This document shows positions 1 to 8,403 of a stretch of 64,000 nucleotides of DNA, one piece after another. Below the pieces are notes generated by a model that was not told the DNA's origin, did no database searches, and saw only the letters and a list, made by a program, of their open reading frames with translations. Each line of letters starts with the position of its first letter. Within the stretch, counting starts at the first letter, position 1. Source of the DNA: Streptomyces sp. Sge12 (GTDB lineage: Bacteria; Actinomycetota; Actinomycetes; Streptomycetales; Streptomycetaceae); contig NZ_CP020555.1 in the NCBI RefSeq assembly GCF_002080455.1, positions 5,740,501-5,804,500 on the forward strand. Reading direction: 5' to 3'. The translations under genes were made by a program, and so were the position numbers.

Positions 1-2
1 GC

Positions 3-1397
3 GGGGTCTATCCGTTCCTGCTGGGCTCGGGCCTGCCGCCGCGCGGCGTCCCGGTCGGCCGGGACGTCCTGACCGGCGAGCTCGTGTGCATAGACCCGTC
101 CGGCTGGACCGGAAAGCTGACGACCAACCCTGGCGTGTGGGTGATGAGTCAGCCCGGCGCCGGAAAGTCCGCGCTGGTCAAGCGCGTGTGCCTCGTCTAC
201 TCGTCGTACGGCCACATGGTGTGTGTCCCCGGGGACGTCAAAGGCGAGTACAGCACCCTGATCTCCGAGCTGGGCGGCTCCGTCGTGCGGATCGGAGACG
301 GCATCGGCCGCATCAACCCCCTGGACTCCGGCCCGCTCAAGGGCCGCGTCCACACCCTGCCCGTCGAACGCCGGCAGGCACTGCTCGACGTCCTCAACGG
401 CCGGAGGTTGGAGACCCTGGTCGCCCTGCTGTCCACCAAGGTCGGACTGGGGCGACCGGCGGACGAGATCGAGCGCAGCGCACTCGACACCGCCGTGCAG
501 ATAGCCTCCGCCGCCCACGAGTCGGGCACCGACCCGGTCGTCGCGGACGTCGTCCAGGTCCTGCGCCACGGGCCGGAGGAACTGCGGGCGAAGCTGTCCG
601 CGGACGGCGAGCGCTACCGGGACCTGACCCGCTCGGTGATCGCCGGACTCGACAACCTCATCGGCGGCCCGCTGCGCGGCCTGTTCGACGGCCCGACCAC
701 CACCCCGCTCGACATCAACGCGCCCGCGGTCTCCGTGGACATCTCCGCCCTGCGGGCCCGCGGCAACGAGGTCGTCAGCGCGGGCATGATCGCCACCTGG
801 GCATACACGTACAGCAGCATCGACAGCGCCCGCTCGATCGGCCTGATGGACCGCAAGCTCGTACTCCCCATGGACGAGATGTGGCGCGCGCTGCGCTCGG
901 GTCCGGGCCTGGTCGACGCCATGGACGCGATCAGCCGCCTCAACCGCGTCACCGACGACGTGACGATCTACGTGACGCACTCCCTGCTCGACGTCGAGGC
1001 GCTGCCGACGGAGATGGACCGGGCGAAGGCGCGCGGCCTGATGGACCGCTGCGACACCTGGGTGATCGGCGCTTCCTCGGAGGAGGAGCTGCAGCGCGTC
1101 ACCGGCAAGCGGTCCCTGACGGAGCAGGAGCGGATGATGATCGGTTCGTGGTCGTCGGCGACCTCCACCGGCCTGGACATCGACCCCAGCTACAGCGACG
1201 ACGAGGGTGCCGGGGACAGCAGCCGCCAGGTGGAGGAAGAAGGAGCCCGCCACCCGGGCCGCGGAAAATACATGATCAAGGTCGGGGCGAGGCCCGGGAT
1301 CGCCTGCGCGCTCGAGCTGACCGTGACAGAGCAGCGCCTTTATCGCACGGACACCAACCAGCGACGGACGACGACGTCGGGGAGCGGCAGCCGATGA
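3..1397 (+). CDS. VirB4/TraC-like conjugative ATPase, 5'-truncated by window
   Basis: The reading frame is open from the first bases of the window, so the N-terminus lies outside and about 464 residues are visible. A P-loop (SQPGAGKSA, visible residues 49-57) is followed by a VPGDVKGEYS segment and a Walker B-like LPMDE near position 870. This layout matches VirB4/TraC/HerA-type hexameric ATPases, which power DNA or protein transfer at the membrane in conjugation systems. The stop overlaps the ATG of the next gene (ATGA), so the two are translationally coupled. A coupling ATPase immediately downstream supports a conjugative role. The exact subfamily and the missing N-terminal domain cannot be judged from this window. 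Confidence 0.8.
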   Translation, partial: GVYPFLLGSGLPPRGVPVGRDVLTGELVCIDPSGWTGKLTTNPGVWVMSQPGAGKSALVKRVCLVYSSYGHMVCVPGDVKGEYSTLISELGGSVVRIGDGIGRINPLDSGPLKGRVHTLPVERRQALLDVLNGRRLETLVALLSTKVGLGRPADEIERSALDTAVQIASAAHESGTDPVVADVVQVLRHGPEELRAKLSADGERYRDLTRSVIAGLDNLIGGPLRGLFDGPTTTPLDINAPAVSVDISALRARGNEVVSAGMIATWAYTYSSIDSARSIGLMDRKLVLPMDEMWRALRSGPGLVDAMDAISRLNRVTDDVTIYVTHSLLDVEALPTEMDRAKARGLMDRCDTWVIGASSEEELQRVTGKRSLTEQERMMIGSWSSATSTGLDIDPSYSDDEGAGDSSRQVEEEGARHPGRGKYMIKVGARPGIACALELTVTEQRLYRTDTNQRRTTTSGSGSR

Positions 1398-3139
1398 TGA
1401 CCGAGAACGACCGCGCATGGGCCGCCGGCGGCATCTTCCTCGGGGGCGCGGTGACCCTGTCGGTCGCGACCTGGGCGGGGGCGGCGGCCGGCGCGCTGCT
1501 GACCGGGGAGGACGTAGCCTCCTTCCCGCTCTCCCTGGTGGCCGCCTGGCAGATGGCCTCCGACTGGTCTGGGGCCTGGCCGCACTCGCAGACCGCCTCC
1601 GCCGTCGGCGCCGCCCTGTTCGACGTCGCCGTCGTCGCCCTGGTCGTGTGGGCACTGCGGGTGACCTTCCGCTGGTTCCGCAACCCGGCCGGCCTGGCCA
1701 CCCTGCACCAGGTCCGCGAGCTCACACCCAAGCACGCGGCCCGCACCGCGACCCGCCTGCGGATCTCCCTGAGGAACACCAAGCCGAAGGACCTCCCGGC
1801 CCGCGACCGGGGAGTACTCCTCGGCGACCACCTGCCGTCCGGGGTGGAACTGCGCGGCTCGGACGAGGACACGTACGTGGCCATCATGGCGCCGCGCGCC
1901 GGCAAGTCCACGTCGCTTGCCATCCCGGTGGCCGAGGAAGCGCCCGGCGCCCTGCTGATGACGTCCAACAAGGCGGACGTCTACGCCGCGACGCTGCTCT
2001 CCCGTTCCCGCAAGGGCCAGGCCTGGATCCTCGACACCCAGGGCGTGGCCCAGTCCGAGCGGGAGATGTGGTGGGACATGGTCGCCCAGGCGGAGACGCT
2101 GGAGGGCGCCGAACGGCTCGCCAGCCACTTCGTCACGCAGATCACCTCCGAGCAGGCCGACCCGTTCTGGAGCCAGGCCGCGGGCGACCTCCTCGTCGGG
2201 CTCTTCCGCGCCGCCTGGTGGGAGGGCGGCAGCGTCCGCGACGTCATGAAGTGGCTGTCCGACCCCAAGGAGAAAGCCCCCCTGCGGGTCCTCTACCAGC
2301 ACGAGCCGGTACTCGCCGAGCAGGTCGACTCGTCGATCAACATTGCCGAGGAGACCCAGTCGGGCATCTACCAGAACGCCCGGACCGCGATGTCCGCACT
2401 GCGCGACGAGGCGGTCCTGGCGTGGGTGACGCCGGACAAGCACCGCCCGTCCTTCGACCCCGAGCACTTCGCCACCAGCACGGACACGCTCTACCTGCTG
2501 AGCAAAAAGGGCGGTCCCGCCTCCGCCGTCGTGGCCGCGCTCGCGGACGCGGTCTTCACCGCCGGCGCCGAGGCGGGCGAGCGCCACGGCGGCCGCCTGC
2601 CCGAGCCGATGCGCGCCGTCCTGGACGAGGCCGCCAACATCTGCAGGATTGCCGACCTGCCCGATCTCTACAGCCACCTCGGCTCCCGGGGGATCACCCC
2701 GTTCGTCATCCTGCAGAGCTACCGGCAGGGCGTGAAGGCGTGGGGCGAGGTCGGCATGGACGCCCTGTGGTCGGCGGCGACGAAGAAGCTGATCGGCGTC
2801 GGCCTGGACGACGCCAAGTTCGCCGGCGACGTCAGCACACTCACCGGCGCGCACCACGTCGAGCGCGGCTCGTACTCCAAGAGCAAGGAGGGCTACAGCC
2901 GCAGCTACTCCGAACAGCGCGAACAGGTGCTCGACCCCGCAGAGATCCGCGCCATGAAGAAGGGCACAGCCCTGCTGATGGCCACCGGCATGCCCGTCGC
3001 CCAGATCGGCCTGCGCCCCTGGTATGCGGAGAAGGCCATGGCCCACATCGGCCCGCAGATGGCCGCCGAGGAACTCTCCATCACCAAGCGGGCCGTCGCA
3101 GCACACGAACAGAGGAAGGCGGCCCGCGGTGCCCGATGA
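1394..3139 (+). CDS. TraG/VirD4-like type IV coupling ATPase
   Basis: This 581-residue protein has two N-terminal membrane segments (about residues 13-35 and 70-92). A soluble ATPase domain follows, with Walker A APRAGKST at 166-173 and Walker B RAVLDEAAN near 406-415. The architecture is that of VirD4/TraG/TraD coupling proteins, which sit at the inner membrane and feed DNA to the transfer channel. The start is the ATG at 1394, which overlaps the TGA of the upstream ATPase by four bases. A much longer frame opens upstream but is only a shadow of the first gene. The C-terminal part (LQSYRQG, then ATKKLIGVG) resembles TraM-recognition regions. It belongs to an integrative or plasmid-derived conjugation module. 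Confidence 0.85.
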   Translation: MMTENDRAWAAGGIFLGGAVTLSVATWAGAAAGALLTGEDVASFPLSLVAAWQMASDWSGAWPHSQTASAVGAALFDVAVVALVVWALRVTFRWFRNPAGLATLHQVRELTPKHAARTATRLRISLRNTKPKDLPARDRGVLLGDHLPSGVELRGSDEDTYVAIMAPRAGKSTSLAIPVAEEAPGALLMTSNKADVYAATLLSRSRKGQAWILDTQGVAQSEREMWWDMVAQAETLEGAERLASHFVTQITSEQADPFWSQAAGDLLVGLFRAAWWEGGSVRDVMKWLSDPKEKAPLRVLYQHEPVLAEQVDSSINIAEETQSGIYQNARTAMSALRDEAVLAWVTPDKHRPSFDPEHFATSTDTLYLLSKKGGPASAVVAALADAVFTAGAEAGERHGGRLPEPMRAVLDEAANICRIADLPDLYSHLGSRGITPFVILQSYRQGVKAWGEVGMDALWSAATKKLIGVGLDDAKFAGDVSTLTGAHHVERGSYSKSKEGYSRSYSEQREQVLDPAEIRAMKKGTALLMATGMPVAQIGLRPWYAEKAMAHIGPQMAAEELSITKRAVAAHEQRKAARGAR

Positions 3140-3722
3140 GCCAGACCTTCCGGACTTCGAGGTGCCCGTCGCGCCCGTCCAGAACCTGGAAGACCTCAAG
3201 GCCCAGGTCGCCCGCCTCACGGCGCAGGTCCAAGCCCTGACCGAAGCCGCCGACGCGGACGAGGGCGAGGCCCCCGCAGACGACGGACCGATGGTCAGCG
3301 GCGAGGAGAACGGCGGACAGGAAGCGGACGAGGCGCAGTTCCCGCCGTTCATCCTGCTCCTCGACTCCCCGCAGTACGACGACGAGCTCCGCGCGCTGAT
3401 CGAGTGGGTGGAGGGAGTACTCGTACCGGGGTACCTGGCCGAGCCGTCCGCCGAGGCCAGGTGGTGCCACGTGTGGTTCGAGCACCCCGTCGCCGTCGCG
3501 CGCATGCATGCCCTGTGGCTGGCCTGGCAGGAACTCACGGACCCTGCCACCTGCGGCTACACCGGACCGTCGGCCTGGCACCGAGACCATCTCGACCCCT
3601 GCCTGCGGGAACTGCGGAACTCCAGCGGTCCGTTCGCGGGTTGCACCAAGGGCGAGCACCAGATCGGCCACCGCATGCCCGGTGTCGTGCCCAGCGCATG
3701 GCGCCAGATCGCGGAGGACTGA
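3129..3722 (+). CDS. DUF4913 domain protein of the conjugation module
   Basis: This acidic protein has 197 residues. The N-terminus contains a short coiled-coil-like stretch (LEDLKAQVARLTAQVQAL) and an Asp/Glu-rich linker. A Trp-rich domain follows (IEWVEGVLVPGYLAE, RWCHVWFEHPVAVARMHALW, GPSAWHRDHLDPCL), which I recognise as DUF4913. I chose the GTG at 3129 because AGGAAGG lies just upstream at 3114-3120 and the frame then overlaps the coupling-protein gene by 11 bases. The gene is regularly found beside VirB4/VirD4-like genes in streptomycete mobile elements. Its biochemical role is unknown. It is probably the last gene of the conjugation operon, because a strong hairpin follows. Confidence 0.75.
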   Translation: MPDEPDLPDFEVPVAPVQNLEDLKAQVARLTAQVQALTEAADADEGEAPADDGPMVSGEENGGQEADEAQFPPFILLLDSPQYDDELRALIEWVEGVLVPGYLAEPSAEARWCHVWFEHPVAVARMHALWLAWQELTDPATCGYTGPSAWHRDHLDPCLRELRNSSGPFAGCTKGEHQIGHRMPGVVPSAWRQIAED

Positions 3723-3769
3723 CCAGGAGCCGTGGCGGCCGTCCGGGAAGCCCGTCGGAGCGGTTGAAA

Positions 3770-3814
3770 TGCCGTGCGCCCGGCGGGGAGCTTCCTCCCG
3801 TCGGGCGCACGGCA
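3770..3814. terminator. Stem-loop between convergent genes
   Basis: Two arms of about 18 bases (tgccgtgcgcccggcgggg and cccgtcgggcgcacggca) pair with one mismatch around a short loop. The hairpin lies between the end of the DUF4913 gene and the convergent DUF6225 gene, so it probably terminates transcription from both sides. Confidence 0.6.
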
Positions 3815-3845
3815 CGTACGGGCCCGTCAGGGCCGTGAAATGGGC

Positions 3846-4103
3846 TTACTTGTCATTGTGGTAGAAGGCGCTGTCGGGGTAGGCCACACCGATCTGGAAT
3901 TCGCGACTGGGTTGCGGACCGCGGCCGTCACCAGTGTCTTGTGAACCGAATCCTGCCGTAACGATGATGTAGTCCTGGACGGCATCGGAACCCGGCGCTG
4001 CCGGCCCGTACGCCAGCAGCGGGGTGTCAGCGGGGAGGTTCTCCAGCGCTTGGCGGAGTTCTCCAACGGTCCAACCTCGACTGGAGGTCTCTTTGTCAAA
4101 CAT
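3846..4103 (-). CDS. DUF6225 family small protein
   Basis: This is an 85-residue protein starting MFDKETSSRG. The pattern WTVGELRQALENLPADTPLLAYG followed by IIVTAGFG and GDGRGPQPSREFQIGVAYP matches the streptomycete DUF6225 family as I remember it. The function is unknown. I prefer the ATG at 4103; a TTG six codons upstream keeps the frame open, and neither start has a convincing ribosome binding site (GGAAAC lies 14 bases before the ATG). It stands alone, convergent to the conjugation genes. Proteins of this family are common in accessory regions of Streptomyces chromosomes. Confidence 0.65.
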   Translation of the reverse strand: MFDKETSSRGWTVGELRQALENLPADTPLLAYGPAAPGSDAVQDYIIVTAGFGSQDTGDGRGPQPSREFQIGVAYPDSAFYHNDK

Positions 4104-4276
4104 AGTGGATTCGGTTTCCAATCAGGTTGTCTGGGCTGTTCGGAAGAGCGAGGCGACGCCGGGGGCGATTCCTGCAATGGAGTGCACGGCGGGGCCGAGC
4201 CCAGGGGACTTCGGGTGAACAGACCTTGCGGACTGGCGAACCGTCACACCCGCCCCTGCCTCGGCACCTACGGAAC

Positions 4277-4436
4277 TCACCGGCCGCGGCCGCGGCCGCG
4301 CTGCTGTTGTGGCGGCGTCGTTCCTGGAACCCCAGGTGTGGTTCCGGGGTCGGCGGGCGGCCTGCGCCGTGGGCCGTCCGGTGTGGTGGTGGAGCGTGAA
4401 CGGGCGGCACTGGCAGAGATTCTGGGTGTCCGGTCC
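4277..4436 (-). repeat. 3'-cap repeat, copy A (inside epimerase gene end)
   Basis: These 160 bases align to 5561-5714 with 9 mismatches and one 6-base indel (about 94% identity). The repeat begins exactly at the stop codon of the epimerase gene and supplies its last ~52 codons. Copy B does the same in the same frame for the AbiEii toxin gene. It contains the run ccggccgcggccgcggccgc. No terminal inverted repeats or target duplications are apparent. Confidence 0.85.
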
Positions 4437-5368
4437 CGGGCGGAGGACTCGGCGGAGGACTCGGCGGAGACGAGGTGGTTGCGGACTTCACGGACGCCTT
4501 GCGCGACGGTCCAGCCCGGCGTATAGCTGAGGCTGTTGAGTAGTTTCTCACCTGACACGGCATAGTCGCGTCGATCGTCCACCGTCGCTCGATAGTCGAT
4601 ACGGACGGGACCGGTATGGGCCGCCGAGGCCAGAGCCGCGACCTGCTTGAGTTGCATGTTTTCTGTGACGACGTTGAAGATCTGCTGGCGTGCTTCGCCG
4701 GGATCGGCCAGAACGCTGTCCACTGCTTGCGCGAGGTCCTGCACATGGACATGGGGGCGCCATGCCTCTGGGCCCATGACGGTTATCTCACCACGAGTGG
4801 TGGCCTCGTGAACGTATTGGTTGACGATGAGATCGAGTCGCAGTTTTGGGGATACACCGTAAGCCGTGCCTAGCCGCAGGACGGTGACGTTGACGTCGCC
4901 GCCCTGACTGAGGAGATAGTCTTCCGCCTCAACCTTGGTTTCGCCGTAGAGGGAGACTGGGTTTACGGGCGTGGTTTCGGTGGCGACGCCCCCGGTGTGA
5001 CGGCCGTACACGCTGCAGGTTGAGCCGAAGACGAGGTGGTTGACGCCCGATCGGTCAGCAGCGTCAAAGAGCACTTTGGTCGCCTCGACATTCACCTGGC
5101 GGGCGAGGTCCGGCTCACGTGCGCTGGCGGGGTCGCCGACGATGGCGGCAAAGTGGACGATCGCGTCGACGCCTTTGACTGCCTCGGCGAGCGTCTGAGC
5201 ATCACGGAGGTCTCCCTGATGGAAAGTGAAACCACCCGTGCTCTCCAGCTTCTGGGTCAGGTCGCTGGGACGGCTTGCCAGGCCCCGAACGTGGGCCCCG
5301 GCATCCATGAGCCGGGAGGCAACGATCAAACCGCTGTAACCAGTCGCTCCTGTCAGGAGTACACGCAT
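4277..5368 (-). CDS. NAD-dependent epimerase/dehydratase (extended SDR) with an unusual tail
   Basis: The 363-residue protein starts at the ATG at 5368, preceded by GAAGGAAC. It opens with the Rossmann motif GATGYSG (residues 7-13), has the extended-SDR D-G-V/I-H-F-A-A pattern (VDAIVHFAAIVGDP) and the catalytic S...YxxxK set (FGSTCSVYG, then SLYGETK). Such enzymes epimerise or dehydrate nucleotide sugars using bound NAD; the substrate cannot be read from sequence. The recognisable domain ends near residue 310 (VREVRNHLV). The remaining ~52 residues are Ser/Arg/Pro-rich and are encoded by a sequence almost identical to the end of the neighbouring toxin gene. No partner sugar genes are nearby. 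Confidence 0.8.
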   Translation of the reverse strand: MRVLLTGATGYSGLIVASRLMDAGAHVRGLASRPSDLTQKLESTGGFTFHQGDLRDAQTLAEAVKGVDAIVHFAAIVGDPASAREPDLARQVNVEATKVLFDAADRSGVNHLVFGSTCSVYGRHTGGVATETTPVNPVSLYGETKVEAEDYLLSQGGDVNVTVLRLGTAYGVSPKLRLDLIVNQYVHEATTRGEITVMGPEAWRPHVHVQDLAQAVDSVLADPGEARQQIFNVVTENMQLKQVAALASAAHTGPVRIDYRATVDDRRDYAVSGEKLLNSLSYTPGWTVAQGVREVRNHLVSAESSAESSARDRTPRISASAARSRSTTTPDGPRRRPPADPGTTPGVPGTTPPQQQRGRGRGR

Positions 5369-5457
5369 GTAGGTTCCTTCACATCTGGGCCGAAAGACAG
5401 CTGAGTCGCCTCGCGCTGGCATCGGCCACCGCCCTGATTGAGCGGCGCGCCGGAACG

Positions 5458-5488
5458 AGTGGCCCGCCCGCTCCGTGAGCGGGCCACT
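5458..5488 (-). terminator. Stem-loop downstream of the AbiE operon
   Basis: A perfect 10-bp stem (agtggcccgc / gcgggccact) encloses an 11-base loop. It lies about 75 bases past the toxin stop codon on the minus strand and before the epimerase start, so it probably ends the abiEi-abiEii transcript. Confidence 0.55.
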
Positions 5489-5560
5489 CAGCGGTCAGCG
5501 TTCCGGGCCGGCCGCGTTGCTGCTGTGGGGCCGCCGTTGCCGGGGCGCACCGCACCCTCA

Positions 5561-5714
5561 TCACCGGCCGCGGCCGCGCTGCTGTCGTGGCGGCGTCGTT
5601 CCCGGAACTCCAGGTGCGGTTCCGGGGGCGGTGGGCGGCTTGCGCCGTGGGCCGTCCGGTGTGGTGGTGGAGCGTGAACGGGCGGCACTGGCGGAGATTC
5701 TGGGTGCCCGGTCC
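5561..5714 (-). repeat. 3'-cap repeat, copy B (inside AbiEii gene end)
   Basis: This 154-base copy is about 94% identical to 4277-4436. It starts at the toxin stop codon and encodes the toxin's last ~51 residues in the same frame used in the epimerase. The two proteins are otherwise unrelated, so the homology is confined to this segment. Confidence 0.85.
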
Positions 5715-6883
5715 TGCTGAGCCGCTTCGGCAGCCGACCGCGAGTGCTGCACTGCCCAGCCCTGCCCCGGCGTCCAGATGCTGCCTGAGGGGGCCGTGGG
5801 CAGGCTGTCCATGAACGCGCCGAGCTTCTCTCGGATCTGGTCCCAGTCGGGGTACTGATGCAGTTGCGGGGAGCCGCCACGGAGCCCGTCCAGTCCCTGC
5901 TTCCACGGCACCACCGGGCCCGAGCCAGTGGCGTCCTGCCCGTAGAAGCGGTAAGGGTCGGGGACGCGATCCATGCCCATCGGGCCCAGATTCCAGTTGC
6001 CATTCACCGCCTCGCGCATGTGGTCAGCGTCGATCTGGCAGGTCTGGAGCATGAAGTAGGCGTCAAAGACGTCCTTGTAGCGGTGCCACGGCCCGGCCGG
6101 GGCCTCCCGCAGGCCGCGGGGCTTGCCGGTCAGCAGCACGAGCTTGTCGGCCAGTTGGTTGACGGCGGGGTTCAGCAGTGGCTGGAACGGAGAGAAGCCG
6201 GGCAGGTCCAATGCGGTGATCGGGCGCTGGGCAGCGTCGGGACCTCCCGTGATGGTGACCTTGGCCGGCGGCTTGATGTCGACTTCGATGGGGATGGGGT
6301 CGTCCACCACAGGCGTGTGGCGGGGCCCGAACCGCGGGTCGACCGGCTGGGCGGTCACGATGCCCATAACCTGCCCGTTGGGGAAGACGTTCAAGTCATC
6401 GACGGTGTAGCGGACCAAGCCGCCCAGCCCGATCCCGTGCGCCGTCCCGGCGTGGTCCGGGGGCGCCGCGACGCGGCGGACCGCGCCCTCGACCGCGGTC
6501 CGGTACAGCTGGGCTGCGCGGTCCGGGTTCGGGTCGGTGACCGCGCTCGCGCACAGGTCGAGGTCGAAAGCGCTTCGCGGCATGAGGTACTGCTGCGGAA
6601 TGTCCGTGACGCCAGGCACGCCGAAGTCGGCAGGCCAGTCGTTGCCCGCAGGACGGGCGGGCAGTGCCAGCGAGCCGATCAGCAACCAGCCCAGGTCCTG
6701 GTCGGCCGTGATCCGGTGGGCCAGGTCCGACATCAGCACCTGCTGCAGCGCCCGCTGTTCGTCGAACTCCGGGTAACGGGCGCGGTCCGCCACCGTCTGC
6801 CGGAAGTCCCGCCACTGTGGGAACGCCTCGCGGAACGTCCCATCGAGATGTTCGGCCGTCTCCAGTTCTCCGAAGTCAGCCAT
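5561..6883 (-). CDS. AbiEii/AbiGii-type nucleotidyltransferase toxin
   Basis: This 440-residue protein has the nucleotidyltransferase pattern of AbiEii toxins. An IGS motif lies at about residues 70-71, the catalytic FDLDL at 106-110 and the third acidic position in EVDIK at 200-204. The downstream helices LADKLVLL (244-251) and RYKDVFDAY (268-276) are the family's conserved C-terminal region. AbiEii proteins transfer nucleotides to an RNA target and arrest growth during phage infection, held in check by AbiEi. The start ATG overlaps the antitoxin stop by eight bases, the usual antitoxin-toxin order. The last ~51 residues come from the repeat shared with the epimerase and are probably not part of the native fold. 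Confidence 0.75.
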   Translation of the reverse strand: MADFGELETAEHLDGTFREAFPQWRDFRQTVADRARYPEFDEQRALQQVLMSDLAHRITADQDLGWLLIGSLALPARPAGNDWPADFGVPGVTDIPQQYLMPRSAFDLDLCASAVTDPNPDRAAQLYRTAVEGAVRRVAAPPDHAGTAHGIGLGGLVRYTVDDLNVFPNGQVMGIVTAQPVDPRFGPRHTPVVDDPIPIEVDIKPPAKVTITGGPDAAQRPITALDLPGFSPFQPLLNPAVNQLADKLVLLTGKPRGLREAPAGPWHRYKDVFDAYFMLQTCQIDADHMREAVNGNWNLGPMGMDRVPDPYRFYGQDATGSGPVVPWKQGLDGLRGGSPQLHQYPDWDQIREKLGAFMDSLPTAPSGSIWTPGQGWAVQHSRSAAEAAQQDRAPRISASAARSRSTTTPDGPRRKPPTAPGTAPGVPGTTPPRQQRGRGR

Positions 6884-7553
6884 CTGCGCGGCCCTCCAGT
6901 GGTGCAGCGCTCTCTACACCGTCCACGCTCTGCAGCAAGGCCGAGAGCTGCTCAGCGCCGATGCCAAGCTCGTTCGTCGGTTGCGCCCCTCGCTCCAGAG
7001 CCTGCGCAAGCTCACTCCGGGTTGCCAGACCGCGGGCCAGGAAGTTGGTGGCGATCCGCCCGAGACCCTCCAAGTCCGTGCTCCCCTCGACAGCAATGTC
7101 GGCGAGGGTGCGCCCTGGCGCAGTTACCGGCAGCCCCGCCACCTCGCGGTACTCGTCCGGTTCCAGGCCGGCAAGATGCAACCGGACGCCCTCGCTCGGC
7201 GCCCCGATGTGGTCCAGCGGCACGGTGAACTCCGCTGCGGGCCCCGGCAGGTTCCCCACCCCGTAGACCCGGACGGCGGCCGTGTGGGAGACCACGCCCG
7301 CTGCCGGCAGCTCGCGGTCCCACGCCGCCCGATCAGGGTCCAGCAGCAGCCACTGGGCGTACAACCGCGGGAACGCCGGGCGCGCCCCGCCGCGCAGTCG
7401 GACGACTCCGGGCACGACGGGCTCGATCACGCGGGAGTCCAGCAGCTCTTGCAGGATGGCGGCGGTACCCCCGACGGCAGCGGCCTGCTGCTCGGTGACC
7501 AGGCCTGCCTGTCCCTCTGCCACGTCTCCGATACTTCCGATGATCTTCAGCAT
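6876..7553 (-). CDS. AbiEi-family antitoxin and transcriptional repressor
   Basis: This 225-residue protein starts MLKIIGSIGDVAEGQAGLV. The first ~60 residues form a winged-helix-like AbiEi N-terminal domain (TEQQAAAVGGTAAILQELLDSRVIEPVVPGVVRLRG). The rest has the PxxRTLADIA pattern (VTAPGRTLADIAVEG) and a C-terminal helical region typical of AbiEi antitoxins. The family neutralises the AbiEii nucleotidyltransferase and represses its own promoter by binding inverted repeats. It lies first in the operon and overlaps the toxin by eight bases. A longer upstream frame exists but runs into the divergent HIT gene, so the ATG at 7553 is the sensible start. Confidence 0.75.
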   Translation of the reverse strand: MLKIIGSIGDVAEGQAGLVTEQQAAAVGGTAAILQELLDSRVIEPVVPGVVRLRGGARPAFPRLYAQWLLLDPDRAAWDRELPAAGVVSHTAAVRVYGVGNLPGPAAEFTVPLDHIGAPSEGVRLHLAGLEPDEYREVAGLPVTAPGRTLADIAVEGSTDLEGLGRIATNFLARGLATRSELAQALERGAQPTNELGIGAEQLSALLQSVDGVESAAPLEGRADG

Positions 7554-7627
7554 GGCATGAAGCCTATGCCAGCGATCTGACACCTCTCCCGATTTTCCTG
7601 GCCATCTGACCTGGTATCCATGGGGAC

Positions 7628-8110
7628 ATGGAACATTGGAAAGAAGACCGGACGGCTGCGGCCGAGCGAGGCGAGAACCCCACGGTGCTGGCCCGTATGC
7701 GGACCGGCTGGGCCGTGATCGGCGACACCCAGCACCTTCCCGGATACTGCCTATTGCTGTACGCGGGTGTCGCCAATCACCTGACGGATCTGCCCCGCGA
7801 CGAGCGGGCTCGCTTCCTGCTCGACCTCTCCCTCCTCGGCGAGGCGGTCGAGACCGCGTGCGGCAAGCGGGACAAAGCCTTCCGCCGGCTGAACTACGAG
7901 GTGCTGGGAAACTCCTGGGAGCATCTCCACGGTCACATCCACCCGCGCTACGACTGGGAGCCGCCGCGCCTTCTCCACGGTCCGGTGTGGCGCTACGGAG
8001 ACGAGCGGACCTCCTCGGAACACCGCCTGGGCCCACAGCACGAGCCCCTGCGGGCGGAGATCACCCGTGCGTTGACGGACATTCTTGCAGAGGCCTACGA
8101 GCAGCAATAG
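7628..8110 (+). CDS. HIT-family nucleotide hydrolase/transferase
   Basis: The 160-residue protein carries the histidine-triad motif as NSWEHLHGHIHPRY (the HxHxHx pattern, near residues 98-106). HIT proteins hydrolyse or transfer nucleotides from dinucleoside polyphosphates or AMP-conjugates; the middle histidine is the nucleophile. The opening segment (ARMRTGWAVIGDTQHLPGYCLLLY) fits a HIT beta-sheet. The start ATG is preceded by GGGGA. It is transcribed divergently from the AbiE pair across a 74-base gap, so the two promoters may overlap. A role in the toxin-antitoxin system is possible but not shown by sequence. Confidence 0.75.
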   Translation: MEHWKEDRTAAAERGENPTVLARMRTGWAVIGDTQHLPGYCLLLYAGVANHLTDLPRDERARFLLDLSLLGEAVETACGKRDKAFRRLNYEVLGNSWEHLHGHIHPRYDWEPPRLLHGPVWRYGDERTSSEHRLGPQHEPLRAEITRALTDILAEAYEQQ

Positions 8111-8403
8111 GCGCGACGACGCGGTGGGTCGTGGAGTGGTTGTCGAGTGGTTCGCGCCCTGCGGGTGCACTACGACGCTGGCGGCCCCCACCCTGCCCGC
8201 TTGGCGCGGATGGTCGTCGCGCAATGCCAGTCCGGCACGGGCCAGTGCGGAACACGGCGCGGTGTCAGCGACGCAAGGCCGCCTTCCGGCCCGACCCCCC
8301 GTCGCCGACCTCGGTGTACACGCGGCGGAGCAATCCAGGTGGCGGCCCTGGGGAAGCGGCGGAATCTCCACGACAACCAGGACCAGCTGTGGATCCGGAG
8401 CGG

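Noticed and set aside
86..3139. Apparent single 1017-codon gene spanning both conjugation ATPases
   Set aside because: The first part is an off-frame reading of the VirB4-like gene; the true coupling-protein gene starts at 1394.
4282..4303. ccgcggccgcgg run as an iteron or origin
   Set aside because: It is a short GC palindromic run inside the 3'-cap repeat, with no replication gene nearby.
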